Origin: Dipteris shenzhenensis
Taxonomy: Eukaryota; Polypodiophyta; Polypodiopsida; Gleicheniales
DNA length: 64,000 nt
Assembly (NCBI GenBank): GCA_047967505.1
Contig: CM106538.1
Strand: one strand, 5' to 3'
Positions 54,301 to 64,000 of the stretch are shown piece after piece; the first letter of the stretch is position 1; every line of letters begins with the position of its first letter. The translations under genes and the position numbers were made by a program. The notes below the pieces were generated by a model, which saw nothing but the letters and a program-made list of their open reading frames with translations, made no database searches and was not told the DNA's origin.

Positions 54301-57300
54301 AACACGCCCTTAGGTGTGTTATCTGACCAAGTACTTATCGGATGGGTGTGCCTCTTTGAGAACATTTCAATACCACCTAGTTTGAGCCATAGGAAAAGTG
54401 TTGTGCCCATCGGATATCCTTTGAATGGTCGATCGAGCATTAAATACTATTTTTGCTCTAGTGTCATGCACATCCGTAAAAAAACACGCTGCTAGGTATG
54501 TTATCCGATCAAGCACTTATGGGATGGGTGTGCCACTTTGCATGTAAGTCAATTCCATCTAGTTGAAGGTGTGTGGAAAGTATTGTGCCCATCGGATATG
54601 CTTTGCATTGTCGATCAAGCATAAAACACTTTTTTTGGCTTAGTGTCATGCACAACCATGAAAAAACACGGTCCTAGGTTTGTTAATCAAACAAGTACTT
54701 ATCGGATGGGGGCTCCAGTTTGCACGCAAGTCTCTTTCAACTAGGTTGAGATGTGTGCAAAGTATTGTCAAGATCGGATATGCTCTGCATGGTCGATTAC
54801 GCATTATACAACGTTTTTCCCGTAGTGATATGCACATCCGTAAAAAAACACGCCCTTAGGTATGTTATTTGACCAAGTACTTATCGAATGGGTGTGCCTC
54901 TTTGAGAACATTTCAATACCACCTATGTTAAGGTGTAGGAAAAGTATTGTGCCCATCAGATATGCTTTGCATGGTCGATCGAGCATTAAATACCATTTTT
55001 GCCTTAGTGTCATGCATATTCGTAAAAAAACACGCTGCTAGGTGTGTTATCCGATCAAGTACTGATGCGATGGGAATGCCACTATTCATGTAAGTCAATT
55101 CCACCTATTTGAAGGTGTGTGCAACGTATTGTGCCCATCGGATATGCTTTGCATTGTCGATCAAGCATAAAACATCGTTTTTGCCTTAGTGTCATGCACA
55201 ACCATATAAAAACACGGCCGTAGGTGTGTTATTCAAACAAGTACTTATCGGATGGGGGCTCCACTTTGCAGGCAAGTCAGTTTCACTTGCATTGAGGTGC
55301 GTGCAAAGTATTGTCACCATCGGATATGCTTTGCATGGTCGATCATGCATTATACACCTCTTTTTACCTAGTGATATGCACATCCACAAAAAAACACGGC
55401 CGTAGGTGTGTTACATTCAAACAAGTACTTGTCGGATGGGGGATCCACTTTGCACGCAAGTCCATTTCAACTACGTTGAGGTGCGTGCAAAGTATTGTCA
55501 CCATCGGATATGCTTTGCATGGTCGATCGCGCACTATACACCATTTTTTCCCGAGTGATATGCACACCCGCAAAAAAACACGCCCTTAGGTGTGTTATCT
55601 GACCAAGTACTTATCGGATGGGTGTGCCTCTTTGATAACATTCCAATACCACCTAGGTTGAAGCATACAAAAAGTATTGTGCCCACCGGATATCCTTTGC
55701 ATGATCGATCGAGCAATAAATACTATTTTTACTCTAGTGTCATGCACAGCTGTAAAAAAACACGCTGCTAGGTATGTTATCTGATCAAGCACTTATGGGA
55801 TGAGAGTGCCACTTTTCATACAAGTCAATTCCACCTAGTTTAAGGTGTGTGCAAAGTATTGTGCCCATCTGATATGCTTTGCATTGTCGATCAAGCATAA
55901 AACAATGTTTTTGCCTTAGTGTCATGCACAACCATGAAAAAACACAGTCCTAGGTGTGTTAATCAAACAAGTACTTATCGGATGGGGGCTCCACTTTACA
56001 CGCAAGTCTGTTTCAACTACGTTGAGGTGCATGCAAAGTATTGTCACCATCGGATATGATTTGCATGGTCGATCACGCATTATACACAGTTTTTTCCCTA
56101 GTGATGTGCACATCCGCAAAAAAACATGCCCTTAGGTGTGTTATCTGACCAAGTACTTATCGGATGGGTGTGCCTCTTTGAGAACATGTCAATGCAACCT
56201 AAGTTGCAGTTTAGGAAAAGTATTGTGCCCATCGGATATCCTTTGCATTGTCGATCGAGCATTAAATACTATTTTTGCTCTAGTGTCATGCACATCCGTT
56301 AAAAAAACACGTTGCTAGGTATGTTATCTGATCAAGCACTTATGGGATGGGTGTGCCACTTTGCATGTAAGTCAATTCCACCTAGTTGAAGGTGTGTGCA
56401 AAGTATTGTGCCCATCGGATATACTTTGCATTGTCGATCAAGCATAAAACACCGTTTTTGGCTTAGTGTCATGCACAACCATGAAAAAAGACGGTCCTAA
56501 GTGTGTTAATCAAACAAGTACTTATCAGATGGGGGCTCCACTTTTCATGCAAGTTCGTTTCAACTAGGTTGAGATGCGTGCAAAGTATTTTCACCATCGG
56601 ATATGCTCTGCATGGTCGATTACGCATTATACAACATTTTTCCCATAATGATATGCACATCCGCAAAAAAGCACGCCCTTAGGTATGTTATCTGACCAAG
56701 TACTTATCGGGTGGGTGTGCCTCTTTGAGAACATTTCAATACCACCTAGGTTAAGGCGTAGGAAAAGTATTGTGCCCATCGGATATGCTTTGCATGGTTG
56801 ATCGAGCATTAAATACCATTTTTGCCTTAGTATCATGCACATCCATAAAAAAACACGCTGCTAGGTGTGTTATCTAATCAAGTACTTATGCGATGGGAAT
56901 GCCACTTTGCATGTAAGTCAATTCCACCTAGTTGAAGGTGTGTGCAAGGTATTGTGCCCATCGGATGTGCTTTGCATTGTCGATCAAGCATAAAACACCG
57001 TTTTTGCCTTAGTGTCATGCACAACCATATAAAAACACGGCCGTAGGTGTGTTATTCAAACAAGTACTTATCGGATGGGGGCTCCACTCTGCACGCAAGT
57101 CCGTTTCAACTAGATTGAGGTGAGTGCAAAGTATTGTCACCATCGGATATGCTTTGCATTGTCGAACAAGCATTAAACACTATTTTGGCCTTAGTGTCAT
57201 GCACAACCGTCAAAAAATGCGGTCCTAGATGTGTTATTCGACTAAGAACTTATGGGATGGGCACGCCACTTTGCATGTAAGTCAATAATACCTAGGTTGA

Positions 57301-57380
57301 GATGTGTGCAAAGTATTGTGGTGCTCGGATATGCGTTGCATTGTCGATTAAGCATAAAACAATGTTTTTGCCTTTGAATA
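51375..57380. repeat. 182-bp satellite array, 33 monomers, six-monomer higher-order unit
   Basis: Monomers of 181-184 bp share GTGTCATGCACA, AAAAAACACG, TAGGTGTGTTAT, AAGTACTTATCGGATGGG, CAAAGTATTGTGCCCATCGG and ATATGCTTTGCATGGTCGAT. Three main types alternate. A has GCCACTTTGCATGTAAGTCA. B has GGGGGCTCCACTTTGCA with CAACCAT. C has GTGTGCCTCTTTGAGAACAT. Each type has two subtypes, so the order A1-B1-C1-A2-B2-C2 forms a unit of 1092 bp (for example 51374 to 52466). Breaks in the order occur near 52829, 53920, 55375 and 56105. Many chance frames of 60-70 codons run through it. Confidence 0.92.
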
Positions 57381-58260
57381 AAAGCACAGTTGTTGTATGA
57401 CCACAATAGGATCACTTTGACACCTGTGATTTTGCCCACATGTAAGTTTGCAAATAGTATAAAAAATAATATATTAATATATTAATAGTTTGCAAATGTG
57501 TATAGCAAGTGAGTAATGGGAAGTGAAAGTGGGAGTGAGGAGGGAGGAGTGGAATGGGAGAGGGAAGTAATAGGGGTGTCTGATAATAAGTATAAAAAAT
57601 AGTATAATAATATATTAATAGTTTTCAAATGGCAAGTGAGTAATGGGAAGTGGAAGTGAGAGTGGGGAGGGAAGAATGGAATGGGAGAGGGGAAGGTAAT
57701 AGGGGAGTAGCATAATAGGGAGTAAAATGAGTGAGGGGAGTTAATAGGGGATGAAAAAGAGGAGGGTGAGATGGGGAAATATGGGATTTTGGGAAATGGG
57801 AGGAGTATGGGATGTGGTGGAAATGTGGGATGGGAGTGGTGGCAATGGGGGAGGAAGAAGAAATGGATGGGGGGAGGGCTAATGGAAGATTGGGATGAGG
57901 GATGGGGGTCCAATGAGAGAGGGGGAGTAATGGGAGCTAATGGGAGAGGGGAGAAATGAAAAGCCGATAGGAGAGAGGGGAGGAATGGAAAGCCAATAGG
58001 AGAGGAGGAGGAAAACCTAATTTTTCTTATATATAGTCTTCCTTCTTCATTCATTCTCCCCTCATTTCATTCATTGAAGCAAGAAAGCAAGGACGAGCAA
58101 GAAAGCAAGGAAGGAAGAGCAAGAAAGCAAGAAAGAGCAAACTTACAAACTTTTTCCAGGTACTTGCAAATTTTTTTGATTCATTCTTTATCTAGATTTT
58201 TTTTTTAAATTTTGAAGAGAGAGAAAGAAAGAAAGAGAGAGAGGAACTAGAGAGAGAGAG
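57381..58260. repeat. Purine-rich spacer with a duplicated AT-rich box
   Basis: GTATAAAAAATA..TATATTAATAG, AATGGGAAGTG.AAGTG and TGGAATGGGAGAGGG occur twice (from about 57456 and 57587). The strand is G/A-rich to 58000. Then AGCAAGAAAGCAAGGA repeats at 58077-58135. Confidence 0.6.
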
Positions 58261-59645
58261 GCCCCCTGACGGCCTCCAGGACGGGAGGGGAAGGAGGGGA
58301 TGGAGGGGGGGGAAGGGAGGGAGGGGCGAGGGGCGGGGTCGAGGGAGGGAGGGGGGGGTTTTCTAGCGACCGCGGCCGCCAGGACCCCAAGGAGGGGAGG
58401 GGGGGGGGGAGGGGGGGAGGGGGTTCTGGCGGCCACGGTGGCGGCCGCAAGGAGTGGATGGAGGGGGGGGAGGGGAGGGAGGGGCGAGGGGGATGTCTGG
58501 CAACTGCAAGGAGGGGATGGAGGGGGGGGAGGGGAGGGAGGGGCGGGGGGGATGGAGGGGATAGAGGGGGGGGGAGGGGAGGGAGGGGGTGGGGGGGAAG
58601 GGAGGGGTTCTGGCAACCGCAGCCGCTAGGACCCTCCCCTCCCCTCCCCCCCTGGAAGGGTCCTGGCGGCCACAGCCACCAGAACCCCAAGGAGGGGGGG
58701 GAGGGGAGGGGGGGGAGGGGAGTCGGGGAGGGAGGGAGGGGAGGGGAGGGAGGGGTGAGGGTGGGGTTGAGGGAGGGAGGGAGGTGGGGGGGTTCTCGCG
58801 GCCGCGGCTACCAGGACCCTCCCAGGGGGGGAGGGGAGGGGAGGGAGGGGGTGGGGGGGGAGGGGAGGGAGGGGGTGGAGGGGGGGGGTTTCTGGCGGCC
58901 GTGGCTACCAGGACTCTCCCAGGGGGGGAGGGGAGGGAGGGGGTGGGGGGGGTTCTCGCGGCCACCAGAACCCCAAGGAGGGGGAGGAGGGGAGGGGAGG
59001 GGGGGAAGGGGAGCCGGGTAGGGAGGGGGGGGTTTCTAGTGGCCGCGGCCGCCAGGACCCCAAGATGGAGGGGGGGAGGGGAGGGAGGGGCGAGGGCGGG
59101 GTCGAGGGAGGAAGGGAGGGAGGAGGGGGTTCTGGCGGCCGTGGCCGCTAGGACCCCAAGGAGGGGATGGAGGGGGGAGGGGCGGGGGGGATGGAGGGGA
59201 TGGAGAGGGGGGGGTTCTAGTGGCCGTGGCCGCCAGGACCCCAAGGAGCGGAGCGAGGGGATGAGGGAAGGGGGGGGTAGAGGGAGGGGATGGAGGAAGG
59301 GAGGGGATGGAGGGGGAGGGGCGTCCTGGCGACCACGGCCGCCAGGACGAGAGGGAGGGGAGGCGAGGGAGAGAGAGAGGGGAGGGGAGGGAGAGAGAAA
59401 GGGAGAGGAGGGAGGGGAGAGGAGGGAGCGGAAGGAGAGAGAGGGAGACAGAGAGAGGGAGGGGAGAGGAGGGAGTGGAAGGAGAGAGAGGGGAGAGGAG
59501 GGAGGGGAGGGAGAGAGAGAGTGAGGGGAGGGAGAGAGAAAGCAAGAGAGAGAGTGAGGGGGGAAGGTATGGGAGAGAGAGAGAGAGTGAGGGAGAGAGA
59601 AGCGAGGGAGTAGAGGGAGTAGAGGGAGAGAGGTCGAATTCTTAT
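58260..59645. repeat. G-rich purine tract with recurrent GC-rich palindromic box
   Basis: The plus strand is almost only GGA/GGGA/GGGGA runs, interrupted at irregular 50-150 bp spacing by a box of the form TTCTGGCGGCCGTGGCCGCC then AGGACCCCAAGG. Examples lie at 58360, 58425, 58609, 58660, 58792, 58890, 58950, 59034, 59129, 59215 and 59325. The box core is a near-perfect palindrome. The Pro-rich and Gly-rich frames of up to 311 codons here reflect composition. Confidence 0.9.
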
Positions 59646-60474
59646 AAGAGCGACAAATAAGATTTGACTTAGGAAAAGAATGAAAGGGACTTACGAGAAG
59701 AAAGTATCAAGAAGAATGTTGAACACAAATTTGAATTCTTACAACTAAGAGTAGAACTATCACGAGCTCTTCAATACAAATTTGAATTCTTACAACTAAA
59801 AGTAGAACTATCACGAGCAAGAGCGACAAATAAGATTCTTGCTCAAGTAAGATTTGACTTATTATCATGAGCAAGAGCGACAAATAAGATTTGACTTACT
59901 ATCACGAGCAAGAGCGACAAATAAGATTTGACTTACTATCACGAGCAAGAGCGACAAATAAGATTTGACTTACGAGAAGAATGAAAGGGACTTACGAGAA
60001 GAAAGTATCAAGAAGAATGTTGAATACAAATTTGAATCCAAAAGGAACGTACGAGAAGAAAGTATAAGAAGAATGTTGAACACAAATTTGAATTCAAATT
60101 TATAATGAATTCAAATTTCCCTCTCTTTTTTGAAAATTCAAATTTATGCATGGGAGGAGTGGGCTAGTTTTTCTTATATATACTTTTTCCAGGTACTTGC
60201 ATTCTTTTTCATTCGTCTTGTAATTCTTTTTCCTTACTTACAATTCTTTTTCAATTAGTTTCTTGTTAATGTTTTTGAGTTCTATTTCTTAAAATTCGTC
60301 TTGTAATTCTTTTTCTTTACTTACAACTCTTTTTCAATTAGTTTATTGTTAAAGTTTTTGAGGAGGGGGGTTTTTAAGAAGGCATTATAATTCTTTTTAA
60401 ATTAGTTTCTTATTTGAGTTTTTGAGTTCTATTTTAATTAGTTTCTTATTTATATTTGAGTTTGTAAATTTGAG
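59646..60474. repeat. AT-rich spacer with 37-bp tandem repeat
   Basis: TATCACGAGCAAGAGCGACA followed by AATAAGATTTGACTTAC is present three times in tandem (59863-59973). Around it are partial copies of the same phrase and duplicated phrases (ACAAATTTGAATTCTTACAA; GAGAAGAAAGTAT.AAGAAGA). A second pair, AATTAGTTTCTTGTTAA and CGTCTTGTAATTCTTTTTC, is duplicated at 60190-60360. Confidence 0.85.
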
Positions 60475-60823
60475 AAATGAGAGAGAATAGGGAGGGAGAG
60501 AAAGAGAGAGGAGAGAGGGAAAGAGAGAAATTAAGAGAGAGAAGAGGGGCTCTTGGCGGCCGTGGCCGCCAAAGGGAGAGAGAGAATAGAAATGAGAGAG
60601 AGAATGAGAAATGAGAGAGGAGTAGGGAGGCAGAGAAAGAGAGAGAGGAGAGAGGGAGAGAGAGAGAGAGATTCACAGAGAGAAGAGGAGATTCTTAAAT
60701 GAGAGAGAAGAGTAGGGAGGGAAAGAAAGAGAGAGGAGAGAGGGGGAGAGAGATTAAGAGAGAGAAGAGGGTCTCCTCGCGGCCATGGCTGCTAAAGGGA
60801 GGGAGAGAGTAGGGAGAGAGAGG

Positions 60824-60867
<44 letters not shown>

Positions 60868-61369
60868 TAGGGAAAGAGAGAGAGGGAGAGAGAGAGAAAG
60901 AGAGAGAGGGAGAGAGAGGGAGAGAGAGAGAAGTTTAAGAGAATGAATCTTGGCGAGAGGAGAGAGGGAAAGAGAGAAATTAAGAGAGAGAAGAGGGGCT
61001 CTTCGGGGCTGTGGCCACCAAAGCGAGAGAGAGAATGAGAAATGAGAGAAAAGAGTAGGGAGGGAGAGAAAGAGAGAGAGGGAGAGAGACAAGAGATTAA
61101 GAAAGAGAAGAGGGGCTCCTTAAATGAGAGAGAAGAGTAGGGAGGGAAAGAAAGAGAGAGTCGAGAGAGGGAGAGAGAGAAGAGAGTCTCCTGGCAGCAA
61201 TGAGAGAGAAGAGTAGGGAGGGAAAGAAAGAGAGAGTTGAGAGAGGGAGAGAGAGATTAAGAGAGTCTCCTGGCGGCCGTGGCTGCTAGAGGGAGGGAGA
61301 GAGTAGGGAGGGAGAGGGAGAGAGAGAGAGAGAAGAGAGGAGGGAGACTTAGGGAGAGAGAAAGAGAGA

Positions 61370-61426
<57 letters not shown>

Positions 61427-61535
61427 AGAGAGGGAATGAAACTTCTGTGCTAGAGGGAGGGAGAGAGTAGGGAGGGAGAGGGAGAGAGAGAGAGAGAGAA
61501 GAGAGGAGGGAGGCTTAGGGAGAGAGAAAGAGAGA

Positions 61536-61572
<37 letters not shown>

Positions 61573-61850
61573 GAGAGAAGAGAGGAGGGAGACTTAGGGA
61601 GAGAGAGATAAAGAGAGAGGGAGAGAGAATGAAACTTCTAGCAGCCGTGGCTGCCAAGAGAGGGAGGTAGAGAGAGAGAGAGAGAGAGAGACTTCTCGTG
61701 GCCATGGCCGCCAAGGGAGGGAGGGAGGGGGAGGGAGGGAGGAAGATTGAGAGAGATTAAGAGAGAGAATTTAGAGAGAGAGAGACATAGAGAGGGAAAG
61801 AATGACAAATCCTAGCGGCCAAGAGGATAGAGGTAGGGAGGTAGAGAGGC

Positions 61851-61901
<51 letters not shown>

Positions 61902-62173
61902 GAAGAGGAGAGAGAGAGAGAGAGGAGAGAGATGGAGAGAGAGAAATAATTACAAATCCTAGGGAGAGAGAGAGAGAGAGAGAGATAAAGAGAGAGAATG
62001 AAAAATGTTAGCCCCCATGGGAGGGAGAGAAAGAGAGACTTGAGATAAACTAAGAGAGAGAATGAGTGGGATGAGGACAGAGAGGGAAACACATAAGAGT
62101 TGTTAGAGAGAGAGAGAGAGATTAAGAGAGAGAATGAGGTGTCTTGACTATGGCTACAGAGAGAATTAGGAGT

Positions 62174-62215
<42 letters not shown>

Positions 62216-62216
62216 T
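60475..62216. repeat. (GA)n-rich purine tract with the same palindromic box
   Basis: Almost uninterrupted GAGAGA/GGGAGA/AAAGAGA on the plus strand, including pure (GA)n at 61378-61410, 61855-61890 and 62176-62212. The box GGCGGCCGTGGCCGCC recurs in intact or decayed form at about 60555, 60778, 61003, 61272, 61641, 61698 and 61813. Confidence 0.9.
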
Positions 62217-62392
62217 AAAAAGAGGGTTTTATATATTTACATGTTTTATATTATACTTTTAAAAAATTATAAAAGAGTGAATTTATGGTTTGTTTTGAAG
62301 GTGAGATAATATTTTTATATATATTCATCTTTTAAGTTGAAAAATGTTAACTTTTCTTTAGATACTTGTTCTTCATTTCTCTCACATGCAGG
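62217..62392. other. AT-rich spacer
   Basis: No feature recognised. Confidence 0.3.
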
Positions 62393-63371
62393 TTTAGCCT
62401 CTACATCAAAACCCCTTCTTTTGCATATTTAAGCCTCTTAAATCCCAGCACATTAAAATGAACACAAAAAAATAAATTATTTATTCCTTTTCTTCGCTTC
62501 GACGGTTGGTTTAGCATAGTTTAGCATAGAGATTGCCTTAGAGGAGAGACAATTCTCCAAGTTGCCAATCGAAGCCATGCTCAAATTTTTCTAACTAGTT
62601 CCTAATCGTTGTCAGTCCCTTCGCTCACATGCAGTTTAACACTCATAACATGCTATTAAATGAGACCTTTTACCATTTACCAAGAAGTTTATCAGTGGGC
62701 AGATTGCATGAGCAGATATCAGTGGACAGATTACATATATCAGTTGACAGATTACATGTCATGGGACATATTGGAGCTTGATGATTATTGGTTATTTTTA
62801 TTGCATTTGTATAAATATTTAAGCTCATTTATTGTCATAAAAAACCTTGTAAAGCCTTCTATGCTATTTTTTACATTTATTGTCATATGAAGCGCCTTGT
62901 AATAAACCCAACCATTCACTATTTAACGAGTATTAGTGGGCTGCATAAGTGGATATCATGTGGGCTGCATAAGTGGATATCAGTGGAACAATTTTTAGTG
63001 TGGGTAGATTGCATCAGTTGGGTATCAGTGCACAGATATCAATGGATGGATAGATTACATGTCATCACGAAGATTGAAGCTTTATGACTAGAGGGCAAAT
63101 CAATGGATGGACAGATTACATGTCTTCACGAAGATTGAAGCTTTATCACTAGACGACATTTTATATTATTGTAAAGCTTTATTGGCTAATTTTTTACATT
63201 TGTACAAATATTTAAGCCTTGTAAAGCCTTCTAGGCTATTTCCCACATTTATTGCCATATGAAGCCTTGTAAAGCCTTTTGGGCTATTTCCCACATTTAT
63301 TGTATCAAGCGTTGTATATTCTACTTTACTTGTATGTATCTAAATTCTTCATTATCTTTTCTTGTACGATT
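62393..63371 (+). promoter_or_regulatory. Retroelement-like leader, related to 35157-35776
   Basis: Carries the shared block (GCCTCTACATC, AGCACATTAAAATGAACA, AAGTTGCCAATCGAAGCCAT, GTCAGTCCCTTCGCTCACAT) in the same order as the copia leader. It is longer because of local repeats: an ATCAGTGGACAGATTACAT-like phrase (62690-62760, 62940-63120), a 60-70 bp duplication with TCACGAAGATTGAAGCTTTA (63065 and 63125), and four TTGTAAAGCC-loop-GGCTATTT mini-hairpins (62846, 63169, 63219, 63266). It ends just before the ATG at 63372. Confidence 0.5.
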
Positions 63372-63995
63372 ATGGAGTAATCAACTAATGTGGGGGCTAT
63401 CCTAAATGACTCTGAGATCAGAGAATGGGTCTCTGATGTCACTTTGAATTTGAAAGGAAAGGAGTATAGCCCCAATGGCTTTAGTGGGTGGACTCGATAT
63501 CACATGGACAGAAGAGCTTGGTTTCGTCATCAAAAGGAAAAGAGACTCTTTCTACTTATGTCAAAAAGGGAGTTCACTGATGTTGAAGATCCATGGGATG
63601 CTACTTTCTTCAAAAAAGATATGACTTCAAGCCTTGTAGTAGGCATAATGATAGAGCCAAAAGAGACTTTTATGGATATTTTTACAAAGAGTTCAGATCC
63701 TGAAGTTGGCGGTCTTCATTTTGTTGTGTCAAGGAGAGAATCAAAGACCTTTGTGATGCCTCCTCCTCAACCATCAAAGTTTCCAGAGCTGCAAAGTGCA
63801 TTGGAGGCTCTTTCATATACTTGGGAGCAATTTCCTAGTGTGGGGGCAAAAAGGATGCATGCAAAGATAATGTTTGAGTACTTTCAAGATGCACAAAATC
63901 TCCTCATATTCAAGGATCTTCACATGAAGGAGATCAAAAAGCTCATACTTCAATGCAGGGACAAGAAGAACAGGCACACTGTCACAAACATGTAG
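63372..63995 (+). pseudogene. Unrecognised frame after the leader, TAA at codon 3
   Basis: ATG at 63372, GAG, then TAA (63378-63380). From there the same frame is open for 204 codons to TAG 63993-63995. TAA is one C-to-T step from CAA (Gln). The translation looks like true protein: ILNDSEIREWVSDVTLNLKG, YSPNGFSGWTRYHMDRRAWF, FTDVEDPWDATFFKKDM, HFVVSRRESKTFVMPPPQPS and SVGAKRMHAKIMFEYFQDAQ. No domain is recognised. Its place right behind a retroelement-type leader suggests a gag or other first frame of an element running off the window, but a captured host gene is also possible. Confidence 0.45.
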
Positions 63996-64000
63996 GACAT

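Noticed and set aside
51555-57030. Many 60-95 codon open frames on both strands of the satellite
   Set aside because: They recur with the 182-bp period and are by-products of the repeat. No start context or conservation supports them.
57482-59613. Large Pro-rich (minus) and Gly/Arg/Glu-rich (plus) frames, up to 311 codons
   Set aside because: They exist on both strands across the purine tract and reflect composition only.
59863-59973. CRISPR-like array
   Set aside because: The 37-bp repeats are directly adjacent with no spacers, and the genome is eukaryotic.

Overview
The window is nuclear DNA of a land plant. A fern or other seed-free vascular plant is the best guess, at moderate confidence. 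The evidence is a PLS-class pentatricopeptide-repeat (PPR) gene with very uniform repeats, a plant-type EBP2 nucleolar gene, plant Ty1/copia and Ty3/gypsy relics, three relics of plant-type LINEs, a DUF7869-like transposase-type gene, and long low-complexity DNA. There is no operon structure and no recognisable rRNA or tRNA gene. Only two host genes are well supported: EBP2 (14490-15455, +, intact and intronless) and the PPR gene (43647-45665, -, cut short by a stop just before a decayed DYW-type tail). Layout. 1-5.3 kb: gag-like debris, then LINE relic 1 on the minus strand (ORF1, endonuclease, RT). 5.5-8 kb: minisatellites and unassigned DNA. 8.9-10.9 kb: a minus-strand gypsy relic in which gag runs almost straight into integrase. 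11.5-13.1 kb: LINE relic 2. 13.9-15.5 kb: a duplicated CT-rich upstream region and EBP2. 16.6-18.2 kb: tandem and pyrimidine-rich DNA. 19-20.2 kb: LINE relic 3. 20.6-24.5 kb: a plus-strand gypsy pol relic. 24.7-28.9 kb: heavily stop-ridden retroelement debris, ending in a copia-type LTR with a primer-binding site. 29-33 kb: microsatellites. 34.3-35.1 kb: a further gypsy relic. 35.2-40.1 kb: a Ty1/copia element with all domains but many stops and frameshifts. 40.3-41.9 kb: a CA-bearing minisatellite and a fold-back element. 43.4-46.1 kb: the PPR gene. 48.1-50.9 kb: a DUF7869-type gene kept in a single frame but carrying four nonsense codons. 51.4-57.4 kb: a 182-bp satellite with a six-monomer higher-order unit. 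58.2-62.2 kb: extremely purine-biased DNA studded with a GC-rich palindromic box. 62.4-64 kb: a retroelement-like leader, similar to the one upstream of the copia element, leading into an open frame that reaches the window end. Shared themes. Most broken reading frames are interrupted by codons one C-to-T step from a sense codon (CAG to TAG, CAA to TAA, CGA to TGA). This is what deamination of methylated cytosine in silenced plant repeats would leave. EBP2 acts in the nucleolus and the PPR protein would act in an organelle; nothing in the sequence links them. The strongest candidates for something not yet described are the hexameric satellite, the purine tract with its palindromic box, the repeated mini-hairpin leader shared by two elements, and the near-intact DUF7869-type gene whose 5' end was duplicated together with the satellite edge.
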